Source: Eubacterium sp. UBA4343
GTDB lineage: Bacteria > Bacillota > Clostridia > Lachnospirales > Lachnospiraceae
DNA: 16,668 nt
Reading direction: 5' to 3'
Assembly (NCBI GenBank): GCA_002394235.1
Contig: DGTF01000060.1
Location: 39,128 to 55,795 of the forward strand
The translations under genes and the position numbers were made by a program. Positions 1-7,466 of this stretch are shown in pieces (the first letter of the stretch is position 1; every line of letters starts with the position of its first letter). The notes beneath the pieces are model-generated. The model saw only the letters and a program-made list of their open reading frames with translations, was not told the DNA's origin and made no database searches.

Positions 1-25
1 CGCGCAGCGTGTTTTATCTCGCTGC

Positions 26-54
26 TTGACGGAAAAAATAAATTCTGCTATTGT
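26..54 (+). promoter_or_regulatory. Putative sigma-A promoter of the LCP gene
   Basis: TTGACG at 26-31 serves as the -35 and TATTGT at 49-54 as the -10, with a 17-nt spacer and a TG dinucleotide one base before the -10 (extended -10). Transcription would begin near 61, giving a leader of about 77 nt. The leader opens with a perfect 6-bp hairpin (64-69 with 74-79, loop AGAA). The -10 matches consensus at only 4 of 6 positions, but the match to the prfC promoter core supports it. Confidence 0.55.
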
Positions 55-137
55 GCACATATGCGGGTCAGAAGACCCGGAGAGTGCACGCGGAGCATGG
101 ATCAGGGATAATAGATAATATAAGAGGAAGAAAATTT

Positions 138-2015
138 ATGAGCAGAGAGTCAGACGACGATCAGGAGTACAGGCGGTCCGGGAGAAGAACGGATGACGGC
201 CGGGAGCACAGAAGCTCCGGGAGAAGAACGGATGACGGCCGGGAGTACAGAAGTTCCGGAAGAAGAGGGGACGATGACCGAGAATACCGAAGCTCCGGGA
301 GAAGAGCGGACGACGGCCGGGAGTACCGAAGGACCGGGAGAGGGACGGACGACGACCGGGAGTACCGAAGCTCCGGAAGAAGACAGAATGACGAGATGAG
401 GCGCAGCCGTTCCGGGAAAAGGGCAAACAGAAAAAAACGAAAGAAAACTGCTCTGACGATCTTAATCCTGGCCATCGCTGTACTTGCGGCAATTGCGATT
501 ATTTTCTTCCTGTTCCTGGAAGGAACACTAAACAGTATCAAGAGAGTTGACAAGTCCAATGAGGCCTATGTGGCAAGGAGCGATGAGACCTTTGAGGTGG
601 ATTCCAGCGCGGGAAGCGACACGATGAACGCGGACGACGTCAATTTTAATGCTGGTAATATCGATGTCATGGACAGTGATGATGTGAAGAATATTCTGCT
701 GATCGGACAGGATAAACGTTCGAATCAGAAAACCAGAACGCGTTCCGATACGATGATTATCGCGTCGATTAATACGAAAACCAATAAGATCACGATGGTA
801 TCGCTGATGCGTGACATGTATGTGCCGATTCCCGGATATTCAGCGAACCGGATTAATGCCGCGTATGTATTCGGCGGGATGAGTCTTCTCGACCAGGTGA
901 TCAAGGAGGATTTCGGAATCACCATTGACGGCAATGTCGTTGTGGATTTTGACGGTTTCCTTGAGACTATGACGAAGATCGGCGACCTCGATATAGAACT
1001 CACCGAGGACGAAGCAAATTATATGAATGCAAACGAAGGACTCGGCTCGGCAGAGGATAATGCTTCTGTGTCAAAAGCATGGGGACTTACAGCCGGGGTG
1101 AATTCGCTGACACCGGAGCAGGCACTTACGTACAGCCGGATGCGATATGTCGGAAACTCTGACTGGGAGAGAACCGAGCGGCAGAGAAAGCTTCTGACCG
1201 CGGTATTCAAAAAAGCCAAGAAATCAAGTGTGACGAAGATCCTCAGCATGGTCAGTGATCTGATCCCGTATTTTGAGACAGATCTGAGCAACAAGGAAAT
1301 CCTGAAATATGTAAAGACCGTATTCAGCGGTGACATCAAGCTGAATTCAAAGAGCTACCGTATTCCGGTGGATGGCGGCTACACTTCTCAGACGATCAGC
1401 GGCATGTCAGTGCTGGTTCCTGATCTTGAGATTAACAGCGCTTATCTTCAGCATTACCTGTACAATAAGAAGATCAGTGAATCTCTGAAGGAGGCGGCAA
1501 AAAAGGCGGAAGTTTCGACGAGCTCTGACACAACAACACCCTCCGGCAGCGGTTCCTCCGGCAATACAACAGACGGAGGCAGCACCTATTCGTACAATAC
1601 GGACAGCGGGAACGCGTATTCGGGCGGATATGACAGCTCCCAGGATTCATATTACGAGGAAGAAAACGGAACCGGCGGCTCGGGTACATATGGGCAGAAT
1701 GATTACAGCGGCGGAACGGCTGACGGATACAACGGTCAGGAATATGCCGGAGACGGAGATGCGGGAGACGGATCAGGTACGAATCCCGGTGCGACGAATT
1801 CTGGAACGAATCCGGGGACAACAGATCCGGGGACTACAGATTCGGGAACCGGAAACGGGGCAGTGGACAATTCCGGAAATACGGACAACAGCGGTGCTGG
1901 AACCGGGAATCCGGGTACCGGGGACAACGGGGGCACAGGTGCTGCCGGAACCGGTTCGACAGATACTGGCGCGGGAGACGGCACAATGACAGGAGCAGCC
2001 GGAACTGCCGCATAA
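138..2015 (+). CDS. LCP (LytR-CpsA-Psr) family cell wall polymer ligase with repeat-bearing N terminus
   Basis: LCP proteins are membrane-anchored enzymes that transfer undecaprenyl-linked glycopolymers onto peptidoglycan outside the cell. The ATG at 138 (625 aa) is chosen over an upstream in-frame ATG at 51 because AGAGGAAG at 123-130 lies 7 nt before it. Residues 10-87 are six tandem 13-residue units rich in Arg, Asp, Ser and Tyr. A basic stretch (88-103) precedes one membrane helix (about 104-127), so the repeats should be cytoplasmic. The LCP domain spans about 183-355, with NILLIGQDKR, R202-S-D204, MRD with R225 and D226, RINAAY, YSRMRY, and the D342...R345-T-E-R-Q-R350 signature of the polyprenyl-phosphate site. 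Residues from about 459 to the end are a Gly/Ser/Thr/Asn/Asp-rich low-complexity tail. The LCP assignment is firm; the polymer it transfers cannot be read from sequence. Confidence 0.93.
   Translation: MSRESDDDQEYRRSGRRTDDGREHRSSGRRTDDGREYRSSGRRGDDDREYRSSGRRADDGREYRRTGRGTDDDREYRSSGRRQNDEMRRSRSGKRANRKKRKKTALTILILAIAVLAAIAIIFFLFLEGTLNSIKRVDKSNEAYVARSDETFEVDSSAGSDTMNADDVNFNAGNIDVMDSDDVKNILLIGQDKRSNQKTRTRSDTMIIASINTKTNKITMVSLMRDMYVPIPGYSANRINAAYVFGGMSLLDQVIKEDFGITIDGNVVVDFDGFLETMTKIGDLDIELTEDEANYMNANEGLGSAEDNASVSKAWGLTAGVNSLTPEQALTYSRMRYVGNSDWERTERQRKLLTAVFKKAKKSSVTKILSMVSDLIPYFETDLSNKEILKYVKTVFSGDIKLNSKSYRIPVDGGYTSQTISGMSVLVPDLEINSAYLQHYLYNKKISESLKEAAKKAEVSTSSDTTTPSGSGSSGNTTDGGSTYSYNTDSGNAYSGGYDSSQDSYYEEENGTGGSGTYGQNDYSGGTADGYNGQEYAGDGDAGDGSGTNPGATNSGTNPGTTDPGTTDSGTGNGAVDNSGNTDNSGAGTGNPGTGDNGGTGAAGTGSTDTGAGDGTMTGAAGTAA
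165..398 (+). repeat. 39-bp in-frame tandem repeat, six units, inside the LCP gene
   Basis: Six consecutive 39-bp units encode 13-residue variants of EYRSSGRRTDDGR. Changes between units are mostly conservative (Tyr/His, Ser/Arg, Gly/Asp). The array lies before the membrane helix, so its product faces the cytoplasm. The repeat also opens shadow reading frames on the other strand, which are not genes. Confidence 0.93.
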
Positions 2016-2119
2016 ATGATAGACAGCGTATCAGGCGCAAAACAACTGAATCTGTCAGCAGATTTGTATAAATGGCATGCATAAGGAGACGACAGCATAT
2101 ACGTCACCGGACAGAACAG

Positions 2120-2193
2120 AAGATCACCGGTTCTTCCTGATCCACGGCCTGCAGGGGCAGATCGTGGACGGAGGAACCGGTGATCTTATTTTT
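2120..2193 (+). terminator. Rho-independent-type terminator after the LCP gene
   Basis: An 18-bp outer stem pairs 2120-2137 with 2170-2187 (one G-U wobble). Inside it, 2141-2146 pairs with 2163-2168, and 2149-2152 pairs with 2157-2160 around a 4-nt loop. Five T residues follow at 2189-2193. The stem is longer than a usual terminator. It lies between convergent genes; read on the minus strand the tail is CTTCTGTTCTGT, so weaker use from that side is possible. Confidence 0.8.
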
Positions 2194-2300
2194 AAGTGCT
2201 TCGGGTGGAGGAAGCGGTGAACGCATTCGGCGCTTCGAAGGGAGAAACCGGTGATCTCATTTATTCGGTGTTTCGAACGGAGAAAAGCAGTGGTCCTTTA
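2170..2300. repeat. Four degenerate direct repeats of about 34-38 bp
   Basis: Related blocks begin with GGAGGAA or GGAGAAA at 2170, 2207, 2241 and 2279 (spacings 37, 34, 38). They share forms of GGAGGAACCGGTGATCT and a following TGCTTCG-like stretch. The first unit is the right arm of the terminator hairpin and the last lies in the 3' end of the minus-strand DUF3786 gene. The gap 2016-2256 holds only this array and the terminator; no gene was seen in it. Confidence 0.6.
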
Positions 2301-3015
2301 ACACATCAGGCATGTTAATAAAATCTTCGAGGCAGTCGTGGATGGTACCAATCAGATACCAGACCGTCTCATAGCGGATAAACTGGAGAGCGTTCTGCGG
2401 CAGAAGAAACTGGTAATTCACCGGAAATTCTTCATCCCCATCCCAGAACTGAAACCAGACCGGGAAGTTGTCGAATACGGGAAGGATGAAGCTTACATCC
2501 GCGTTTCCGGGAGCAGGCGTACCATGAATAGCCAGGCAGGCTTTTCGTAAAGCATCGCTTTTCCCCGCGAACAGAGACTTGTCTGCATTCGAGACGAGTG
2601 AGGTGGCATGATACGCGCCGATGATGCCTCCAAGCCTGGAAACGGATGCCCACTCACCGGAAGGAATCGGCATCTCACCGTCAAGAGAGTAGGTGAGCAT
2701 CTCATAGACCGTCATGGCAATCCCCGGTGAGGCTTTACGGTAGCCGGTTTCAGAAGGGGACGCAGCCTCGGAAGAAATCATTGAAGGGCAGGGCGAATCA
2801 ATCTGAACCTCACAGGTGTGTCTGAGAATACGGGCGGGAAAGGAAAGATAACGGAAAGAAATCATTGAGTCATCTGCGTCAAGGTGATAGTGCCGGATGA
2901 TTTTTTCCTGGTCGAAACCCTGAAAGAGTTTCCTGCCTGATTCCGTGAAACGCTCATAGTTGCTGTGCTTTTTGTACTGTTCAATGGTGTTCTGTATCTT
3001 CTTGTTTTCTGCCAT
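2257..3015 (-). CDS. DUF3786-like protein of unknown function
   Basis: A 252-residue soluble protein with no signal peptide or membrane segment. The ATG at 3015 is chosen because AAAGAGGGGGA lies about 8 nt upstream. The open frame runs back to 3192, but that extension reads through the likely promoter and looks unlike protein. The C-terminal part (about 165-225) carries the most conserved-looking stretch: Gly-Asn-Ala-Asp-Val, a Phe-Pro-Val-Trp segment, WDGDEEFP near 191-198, then a Tyr-Glu-Thr pair. This resembles DUF3786, a family found mainly in anaerobes; the assignment is from memory of the motif. An N-terminal 18-residue region is helical and Lys/Gln-rich. It is transcribed alone, convergent with the LCP gene and divergent from prfC. 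No function is proposed. Confidence 0.8.
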   Translation of the reverse strand: MAENKKIQNTIEQYKKHSNYERFTESGRKLFQGFDQEKIIRHYHLDADDSMISFRYLSFPARILRHTCEVQIDSPCPSMISSEAASPSETGYRKASPGIAMTVYEMLTYSLDGEMPIPSGEWASVSRLGGIIGAYHATSLVSNADKSLFAGKSDALRKACLAIHGTPAPGNADVSFILPVFDNFPVWFQFWDGDEEFPVNYQFLLPQNALQFIRYETVWYLIGTIHDCLEDFINMPDVLKDHCFSPFETPNK

Positions 3016-3106
3016 ATCGGGATCCCCCTCTTTCATATCTGCAGCGGGCGTTATCTTCAGGAAGGAAGACAACCGCTTCATCAGAGCAATCGGTGTGCTT
3101 ATATTC

Positions 3107-3135
3107 AGGATAATCAGAGAAGTGCAGGTTGTCAA
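3107..3135 (-). promoter_or_regulatory. Putative promoter of the DUF3786 gene
   Basis: Read on the minus strand, a perfect TTGACA -35 (3135-3130) is followed after 17 nt by TATCCT (3112-3107), a 4 of 6 match to the -10. Transcription would start near 3100, downstream of the alternative far-upstream start codon at 3192, which supports the shorter protein. Confidence 0.5.
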
Positions 3136-3195
3136 ATAAGCATGATCATTGTTTTTTGAACCATCATTCGGCGGGATCGCCGATTCTTTCAACCA

Positions 3196-3225
3196 TTGAC
3201 GGAAAAACTTTCTCTGTGCTATATT
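3196..3225 (+). promoter_or_regulatory. Putative sigma-A promoter of prfC
   Basis: TTGACG (3196-3201), an 18-nt spacer, and TATATT (3220-3225) with TG one base upstream (extended -10). The first 12 bases, TTGACGGAAAAA, are identical to those of the LCP promoter. The predicted leader is about 119 nt. Confidence 0.6.
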
Positions 3226-3350
3226 TATAAGGTTTAGATAGAAGTTGTCAAAGCAGTGCAGAGAATGAACGGTGTGCCGGACAGGTGCGCCCCGGATAGT
3301 GTGAGGACGTTCCGGTCAAGGACTCTGCGATCGGATTAGGAGTATAGAAC

Positions 3351-4943
3351 GTGGCTGATTATAGAAAAGAAATTCAAAAGAGACGTACCTTTGCGATTAT
3401 TTCCCACCCGGATGCAGGAAAAACGACACTGACGGAGAAATTTCTGCTGTACGGCGGCGCGATTAATCTTGCAGGCTCTGTCAAGGGAAAGGCGACGGCA
3501 AGACATGCGGTATCTGACTGGATGGAGATTGAGAAGCAGAGAGGAATTTCCGTTACATCGTCCGTTCTTCAGTTCAATTATGAGGGCTATTGCATAAACC
3601 TGCTGGATACACCGGGACACCAGGACTTCTCTGAGGACACCTACCGCACGCTGATGGCTGCGGATTCCGCGGTGATGGTGATTGACGGCGGCAAGGGTGT
3701 GGAGCCGCAGACGAGAAAGTTGTTTAAGGTATGTGCCATGCGGCATATTCCGATTTTTACCTTTATCAACAAGATGGACCGAGACGCAAGGGACACCTTT
3801 GATCTGATTGATGAGATTGAGAAGGAACTGGGGATTCCGACATGCCCGATCAACTGGCCGATCGGTTCCGGGAAAAGCTTTCGCGGTGTGTATGACCGCG
3901 ATACAAAGAGAGTCCTGACGTTCTCGGATACGATGAAGGGAACAAAGGAGGGAAAGGAAGAGGAGATCTCTCTCGATGATCCGCATCTTCTGGATGTTAT
4001 CACAGAGGATCAGAAGGAACAGCTGGAGGAGGAGATGGAGCTTCTGAACGGAGCAGCCGAGGAATTTGATCAGAAGAAGGTGACAGAGGGAAAACTCTCT
4101 CCGGTTTTCTTCGGATCGGCGCTTACAAACTTCGGCGTGGAGACCTTCCTGCAGCATTTCCTGAAGATGACAATGCCTCCGCTGGCAAGGATGTCGGACG
4201 AGGGTCTCATAGATCCGATGCAGGAAGATTTTTCTGCCTTTGTGTTCAAGATACAGGCAAACATGAACAAAAATCACAGGGACCGGCTTGCCTTCATGCG
4301 CATCTGCTCCGGCCGTTTTGAGGCGGACCGTGAGGTGTATTATGTGCAGGGCGACAAGAAGATGAGACTTCTGCAGCCGCAGCAGATGATGGCAGATGAC
4401 CGGCATGTGGTGAATGAGGCATATGCGGGCGATATCATCGGCGTTTTTGACCCGGGTATCTTCTCAATCGGCGATACGGTGTGCGCGCCGGGTAAGAAAT
4501 TCCGTTTCGAGGGAATTCCGACCTTTGCGCCGGAACATTTCGCAAGGGTTACACTGATTGACTCGATGAAGAGAAAGCAGTTTGTGAAGGGAATCCGTCA
4601 GATTGCACAGGAAGGTGCGATTCAGGTATTCCAGGAGATTCACGGCGGAATGGAGGAGATCATCGTTGGCGTGGTCGGCGTCCTTCAGTTTGATGTGCTA
4701 AAATTCCGGATTGAAAATGAGTACAATGTGGATATCCGGCTTGAGATGCTGCCTTATGAGTATATCCGATGGATCGAAAACTGGCATGATGTGGATCTGG
4801 ACCATATCGTCGGAACGTCCGACATGAAGAAGGTGGAGGATATGAAGGGACAGCCTTTGTTGCTCTTTGTCAATTCCTGGTCGGTCGGGATGGTTCTGGA
4901 CCGGAACGAGGGCCTTGTGCTGACCGAGTTCTCGCGGAACTGA
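3351..4943 (+). CDS. prfC: Peptide chain release factor 3 (RF3 GTPase)
   Basis: RF3 is a translational GTPase that removes RF1 or RF2 from the ribosome after peptide release. The protein is 530 aa, matching the usual 529 or so. It starts at GTG 3351, with AGGAG at 3338-3342 and an 8-nt spacer. G-domain motifs are visible: P-loop SHPDAGKT (18-25), switch I RGISVTSS, DTPGHQDF (86-93) and NKMD (140-143), then GSALTNFGV near 255. The C-terminal half carries the domain II/III features of RF3 rather than EF-G, which would be about 690 aa. It stands alone behind its own promoter; the next gene has its own promoter too, and no clear terminator separates them. The identification is secure. Confidence 0.97.
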   Translation: MADYRKEIQKRRTFAIISHPDAGKTTLTEKFLLYGGAINLAGSVKGKATARHAVSDWMEIEKQRGISVTSSVLQFNYEGYCINLLDTPGHQDFSEDTYRTLMAADSAVMVIDGGKGVEPQTRKLFKVCAMRHIPIFTFINKMDRDARDTFDLIDEIEKELGIPTCPINWPIGSGKSFRGVYDRDTKRVLTFSDTMKGTKEGKEEEISLDDPHLLDVITEDQKEQLEEEMELLNGAAEEFDQKKVTEGKLSPVFFGSALTNFGVETFLQHFLKMTMPPLARMSDEGLIDPMQEDFSAFVFKIQANMNKNHRDRLAFMRICSGRFEADREVYYVQGDKKMRLLQPQQMMADDRHVVNEAYAGDIIGVFDPGIFSIGDTVCAPGKKFRFEGIPTFAPEHFARVTLIDSMKRKQFVKGIRQIAQEGAIQVFQEIHGGMEEIIVGVVGVLQFDVLKFRIENEYNVDIRLEMLPYEYIRWIENWHDVDLDHIVGTSDMKKVEDMKGQPLLLFVNSWSVGMVLDRNEGLVLTEFSRN

Positions 4944-5065
4944 CGGAGCCGTCGAGAAGAATCCGACGCAGGCGTCCGATGAGGCTGTCATGTTGGCCTG
5001 CCGCGCAAAGAAACGTGAACAGTAACAAGGTCAGGGACTTATCCGGGACGATTTGTCGGGAAGAG

Positions 5066-5094
5066 TTCACAAAGACGGCGGTGTTTGGTATAAT
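5066..5094 (+). promoter_or_regulatory. Near-consensus promoter of the asp23-recN block
   Basis: TTCACA (5066-5071), a 17-nt spacer and a perfect TATAAT (5089-5094). Transcription would start near 5101, leaving a leader of about 77 nt before the asp23 start. This is the best promoter match in the window and probably drives much of the ten-gene block. The gap 4944-5177 contains no credible gene. Confidence 0.75.
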
Positions 5095-5177
5095 TAGGGC
5101 AAAATCGGTTATCCGAAGGAGACAGGCATCCGGGACATGCGGCAGACGGCAAAGCGGAAGCGATGAAGGAGGAAGTT

Positions 5178-5567
5178 ATGTCACAGAAGGGATCTAAGGA
5201 AAAGCAGAATACATATATGATTTATGACGATCACACCATCGGAACCGTTCAGATTGCGGATGAGGTCATTGCAACCATTGCTGCACTCGCTGCGACGGAG
5301 AATGACGGTGTTGCGTGTCTTGGAGGAGGCATCACTCACGCGAAGGCATCCCGCGCAGGGGCGCGTGCTCTCGCCAAGGGCATACGGATTGAACTTCAGG
5401 AAAAGGTGATCCGTGTGAACATCATTATCATTATGCGGTTTGGATACAATATTCCGGAGACGACGAAGAAGGTTCAGGAGAGAGTGAAGAACGCACTGGA
5501 GACGATGACCGGCTTCGAGGTTGCGGACGTGAACGTGAGTGTCGCCGATGTGCAGGTCGAGAAATAA
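5178..5567 (+). CDS. Asp23/Gls24 family envelope stress response protein
   Basis: A 129-residue protein of the Asp23/Gls24 (DUF322) family. Founding members are an alkaline shock protein of Staphylococcus and a general stress protein of Enterococcus; in staphylococci Asp23 is held at the membrane by a partner. The ATG at 5178 has AAGGAGG at 5166-5172 and a 5-nt spacer, better than the in-frame ATG at 5163. Family features seen are the N-terminal IGTVQIADEVIATIAALAA, the GVACLGGG segment, the IRVNIIIIMRFGYNIPE strand region and the C-terminal VNVSVADVQV. No membrane helix is present. In clostridia a member of this family commonly precedes nusB, as here. Its molecular activity is not known. Confidence 0.92.
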   Translation: MSQKGSKEKQNTYMIYDDHTIGTVQIADEVIATIAALAATENDGVACLGGGITHAKASRAGARALAKGIRIELQEKVIRVNIIIIMRFGYNIPETTKKVQERVKNALETMTGFEVADVNVSVADVQVEK

Positions 5568-5662
5568 GTAAGCGCTTCAAAGGCTGACGATTCATGCAGA
5601 CTGAGGAATAAGTGAGCGCGGTGAAGGCTGACGGTTTATGCAGTTTGTGAGACAAGAATAAG
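5561..5662 (+). repeat. 44-bp tandem duplication spanning the asp23 stop codon
   Basis: The stretch from about 5561 to 5604 is repeated at 5605-5648 with an exact 44-bp offset. ATAAG occurs at 5564 and 5608, and AGGCTGACG at 5581 and 5625, with TTCATGCAG and TTTATGCAG following. A third partial copy (AAGAATAAG) ends near 5662. The repeated unit includes the stop codon of asp23. It fills most of the gap before nusB, where nothing else was seen. Confidence 0.75.
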
Positions 5663-5681
5663 ATCGGGAGATATTGAGAGA

Positions 5682-6176
5682 ATGATACGTACCCAGCTGA
5701 GAGAGACAATTTTTCGCCTTCTTTTTATGAAACAGTTTGCCGATAAAGAGGAGATGAATGACCAGGTAACGCTGTATCTGGATGAGATGCGGGGAGGGCT
5801 CGTTGAGATTCCTTACGCTTCCTATGAGAGCAGGGAGGAAGAGCGGGAGAACAATCCCGCTTTTGCGAATGCTGAGGATGTTACGATGGAGGACGAGAAA
5901 TATATCCGCGAAAAGCTTTCCCGGATACTCGAAAAGCTTCCGGAGATCGACGGGAAGCTGAACGAGGCGTCCAGGAACTGGAAGACTTCCCGCATGGCGA
6001 AGGTGGATCTCAGTGTCCTGCGGCTCGCGGTATATGAGATTCTGTATGACGCGGATATCCCGACCGGAGTGGCAATTGATGAGGCGGTGGAGATCGCGAA
6101 ACATTACGGAGGAGAGGAATCCGGCTCCTTTGTGAACGGCGTTCTCGGACAGATCGCGCGGGAAGAAAAGGAATGA
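5682..6176 (+). CDS. nusB: Transcription antitermination factor NusB
   Basis: NusB pairs with NusE (ribosomal protein S10) on boxA RNA and promotes antitermination in rRNA operons. The 164-residue protein has the N-terminal RTQLRETIFRLLFMKQF helix and the C-terminal NusB signature: KVDLSVLRLAVYEILYD, VAIDEAVEIAKHYGG and SGSFVNGVLGQI. A middle acidic section (about 48-75) is longer than in compact NusB proteins, typical of clostridial forms. The ribosome binding site is poor: GGGAG at 5666-5670 lies 11 nt from the ATG. The gene follows asp23 and leads directly into xseA. Confidence 0.95.
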   Translation: MIRTQLRETIFRLLFMKQFADKEEMNDQVTLYLDEMRGGLVEIPYASYESREEERENNPAFANAEDVTMEDEKYIREKLSRILEKLPEIDGKLNEASRNWKTSRMAKVDLSVLRLAVYEILYDADIPTGVAIDEAVEIAKHYGGEESGSFVNGVLGQIAREEKE

Positions 6177-6182
6177 TCTGTA

Positions 6183-7466
6183 TTGAATCATAATATATAT
6201 TCGGTCGGACAGGTGAATGCATACATCCGGAATATGTTTGCGCAGGATTTTGCGCTGCACATGATATCGGTGAAGGGTGAGATCAGCAACTGCAAATATC
6301 ACCGCTCCGGCCATATTTATTTTACACTGAAGGATGCGCAGTCCGCCATATCGTGTGTTATGTTTTCGGGCGACCGGAGGGGCGGTCTGGGATTTCTGAT
6401 GAAGGATGGAGACCGCGTCGTTGTGACAGGGCCGGTTGAGGTCTATACGAGAGACGGAAAATATCAGCTCTACGCCAAGAAGATTGAGCTGGAGGGAGCC
6501 GGACTTCTCTACGAGCAGTTTCTGAAGCTGAAGCAGGAACTGGAGGATATGGGGATGTTTGCGCCGGAATACAAGCGTCCGATCCCGAAGTACGTCCGCA
6601 CGCTCGGGATTGTAACAGCGCCGACCGGGGCTGCCATACAGGACATCCGGAATATATCGCTCCGCAGAAATCCGTATATTCAGCTGATTCTGTATCCTGC
6701 TCTCGTACAGGGCGAGGGTGCGGTTCCGAGCATTGTGCGGGGAATCGAGACACTGGACCGGCTCGGGGTGGACTGTATCATCGTCGGACGTGGCGGCGGA
6801 TCCATTGAGGATCTGTGGGCTTTCAATGAGAGAGAGGTCGCGCGGGCAGTCTTTGACTGTCAGACACCGATCATCTCCGCTGTCGGTCATGAGACAGATA
6901 CCACAATCACGGATTATGTCGCGGATCTCCGCGCCCCGACACCTTCTGCTGCCGCAGAGCTTGCGGTGGCTGATGTACGGGAGATTCTCCACAGGATGGA
7001 AATGTACCGAGGCAGGATGCTCACCGGTATGGAGAGGAGCATTTCCGCTGCGCGCGACCGGCTGGAGGCAGACCGAGCAAAGGTTCGGTATCTGAGTCCG
7101 GCGAATCAGCTGCGGGAGAAAAAACAGCGTCTCGCCGACCTGGAGGACCGTCTGGCGGAGCGACAGGAGCGGATTCTCATTGAGACTAAGAGACGGTGGA
7201 ATGATCAGCTCCATCTGTTGCGGGAGCGTTCTGCGCAGATCACTGCGGAGCGAAGACATCGCCTGGAGCTGCTGATCCGGCAGCTGGATGGACTGTCTCC
7301 GATACGGAAGTTGAATCAGGGTTATTCGTATGCTGAGGATGAAAGCGGCAGGAATATTTTTTCCGTAGATCAGGTCAGGCCGGGAGACGAGCTGTTGCTT
7401 TCGGTCACAGACGGAGTCATTCGCAGCAGCGTCACAGACACGAGGAAGAGAAGGAGGGAGATCTGA
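6183..7466 (+). CDS. xseA: Exodeoxyribonuclease VII large subunit
   Basis: The large, catalytic subunit of exonuclease VII degrades single-stranded DNA from both ends in complex with several XseB subunits. The start is TTG 6183, with AAGGA inside the end of nusB about 10 nt upstream; the N terminus (NHNIYSVGQVNAYI) fits the family, so TTG is preferred to a later ATG. Domains: an OB fold (about 1-100, with VKGEISNCKYHRSGHIYF), then the nuclease domain with TAPTGAAIQDI (145-155), GRGGGS (202-207) and GHETDTTITDYVADLRAPTP (235-254), then a charged coiled coil (about 265-370) that binds XseB. The length is 427 aa, near the usual 440-460. The gene lies 6 bp after nusB and abuts xseB. Confidence 0.97.
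   Translation: MNHNIYSVGQVNAYIRNMFAQDFALHMISVKGEISNCKYHRSGHIYFTLKDAQSAISCVMFSGDRRGGLGFLMKDGDRVVVTGPVEVYTRDGKYQLYAKKIELEGAGLLYEQFLKLKQELEDMGMFAPEYKRPIPKYVRTLGIVTAPTGAAIQDIRNISLRRNPYIQLILYPALVQGEGAVPSIVRGIETLDRLGVDCIIVGRGGGSIEDLWAFNEREVARAVFDCQTPIISAVGHETDTTITDYVADLRAPTPSAAAELAVADVREILHRMEMYRGRMLTGMERSISAARDRLEADRAKVRYLSPANQLREKKQRLADLEDRLAERQERILIETKRRWNDQLHLLRERSAQITAERRHRLELLIRQLDGLSPIRKLNQGYSYAEDESGRNIFSVDQVRPGDELLLSVTDGVIRSSVTDTRKRRREI

Larger units (their letters stand above)
3016..3350. other. Divergent intergenic region between the DUF3786 gene and prfC
   Basis: This 335-bp gap has no gene of its own. It contains one promoter facing each way (minus-strand 3107-3135 and plus-strand 3196-3225) and long leaders on both sides, about 85 nt and 119 nt. 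The prfC leader contains several short GC-rich complementary stretches (for example around 3270-3320) but no structure I can assign to a known riboswitch. Confidence 0.6.

Noticed and set aside
3336..4406. 356-residue open frame antisense to prfC
   Set aside because: Opposite a secure RF3 gene, with Leu/His/Arg-rich shadow composition and no start signals.
4979..5197. 72-residue open frame between prfC and asp23
   Set aside because: It spans the near-consensus promoter and overlaps the asp23 start in another frame; it has no ribosome binding site.
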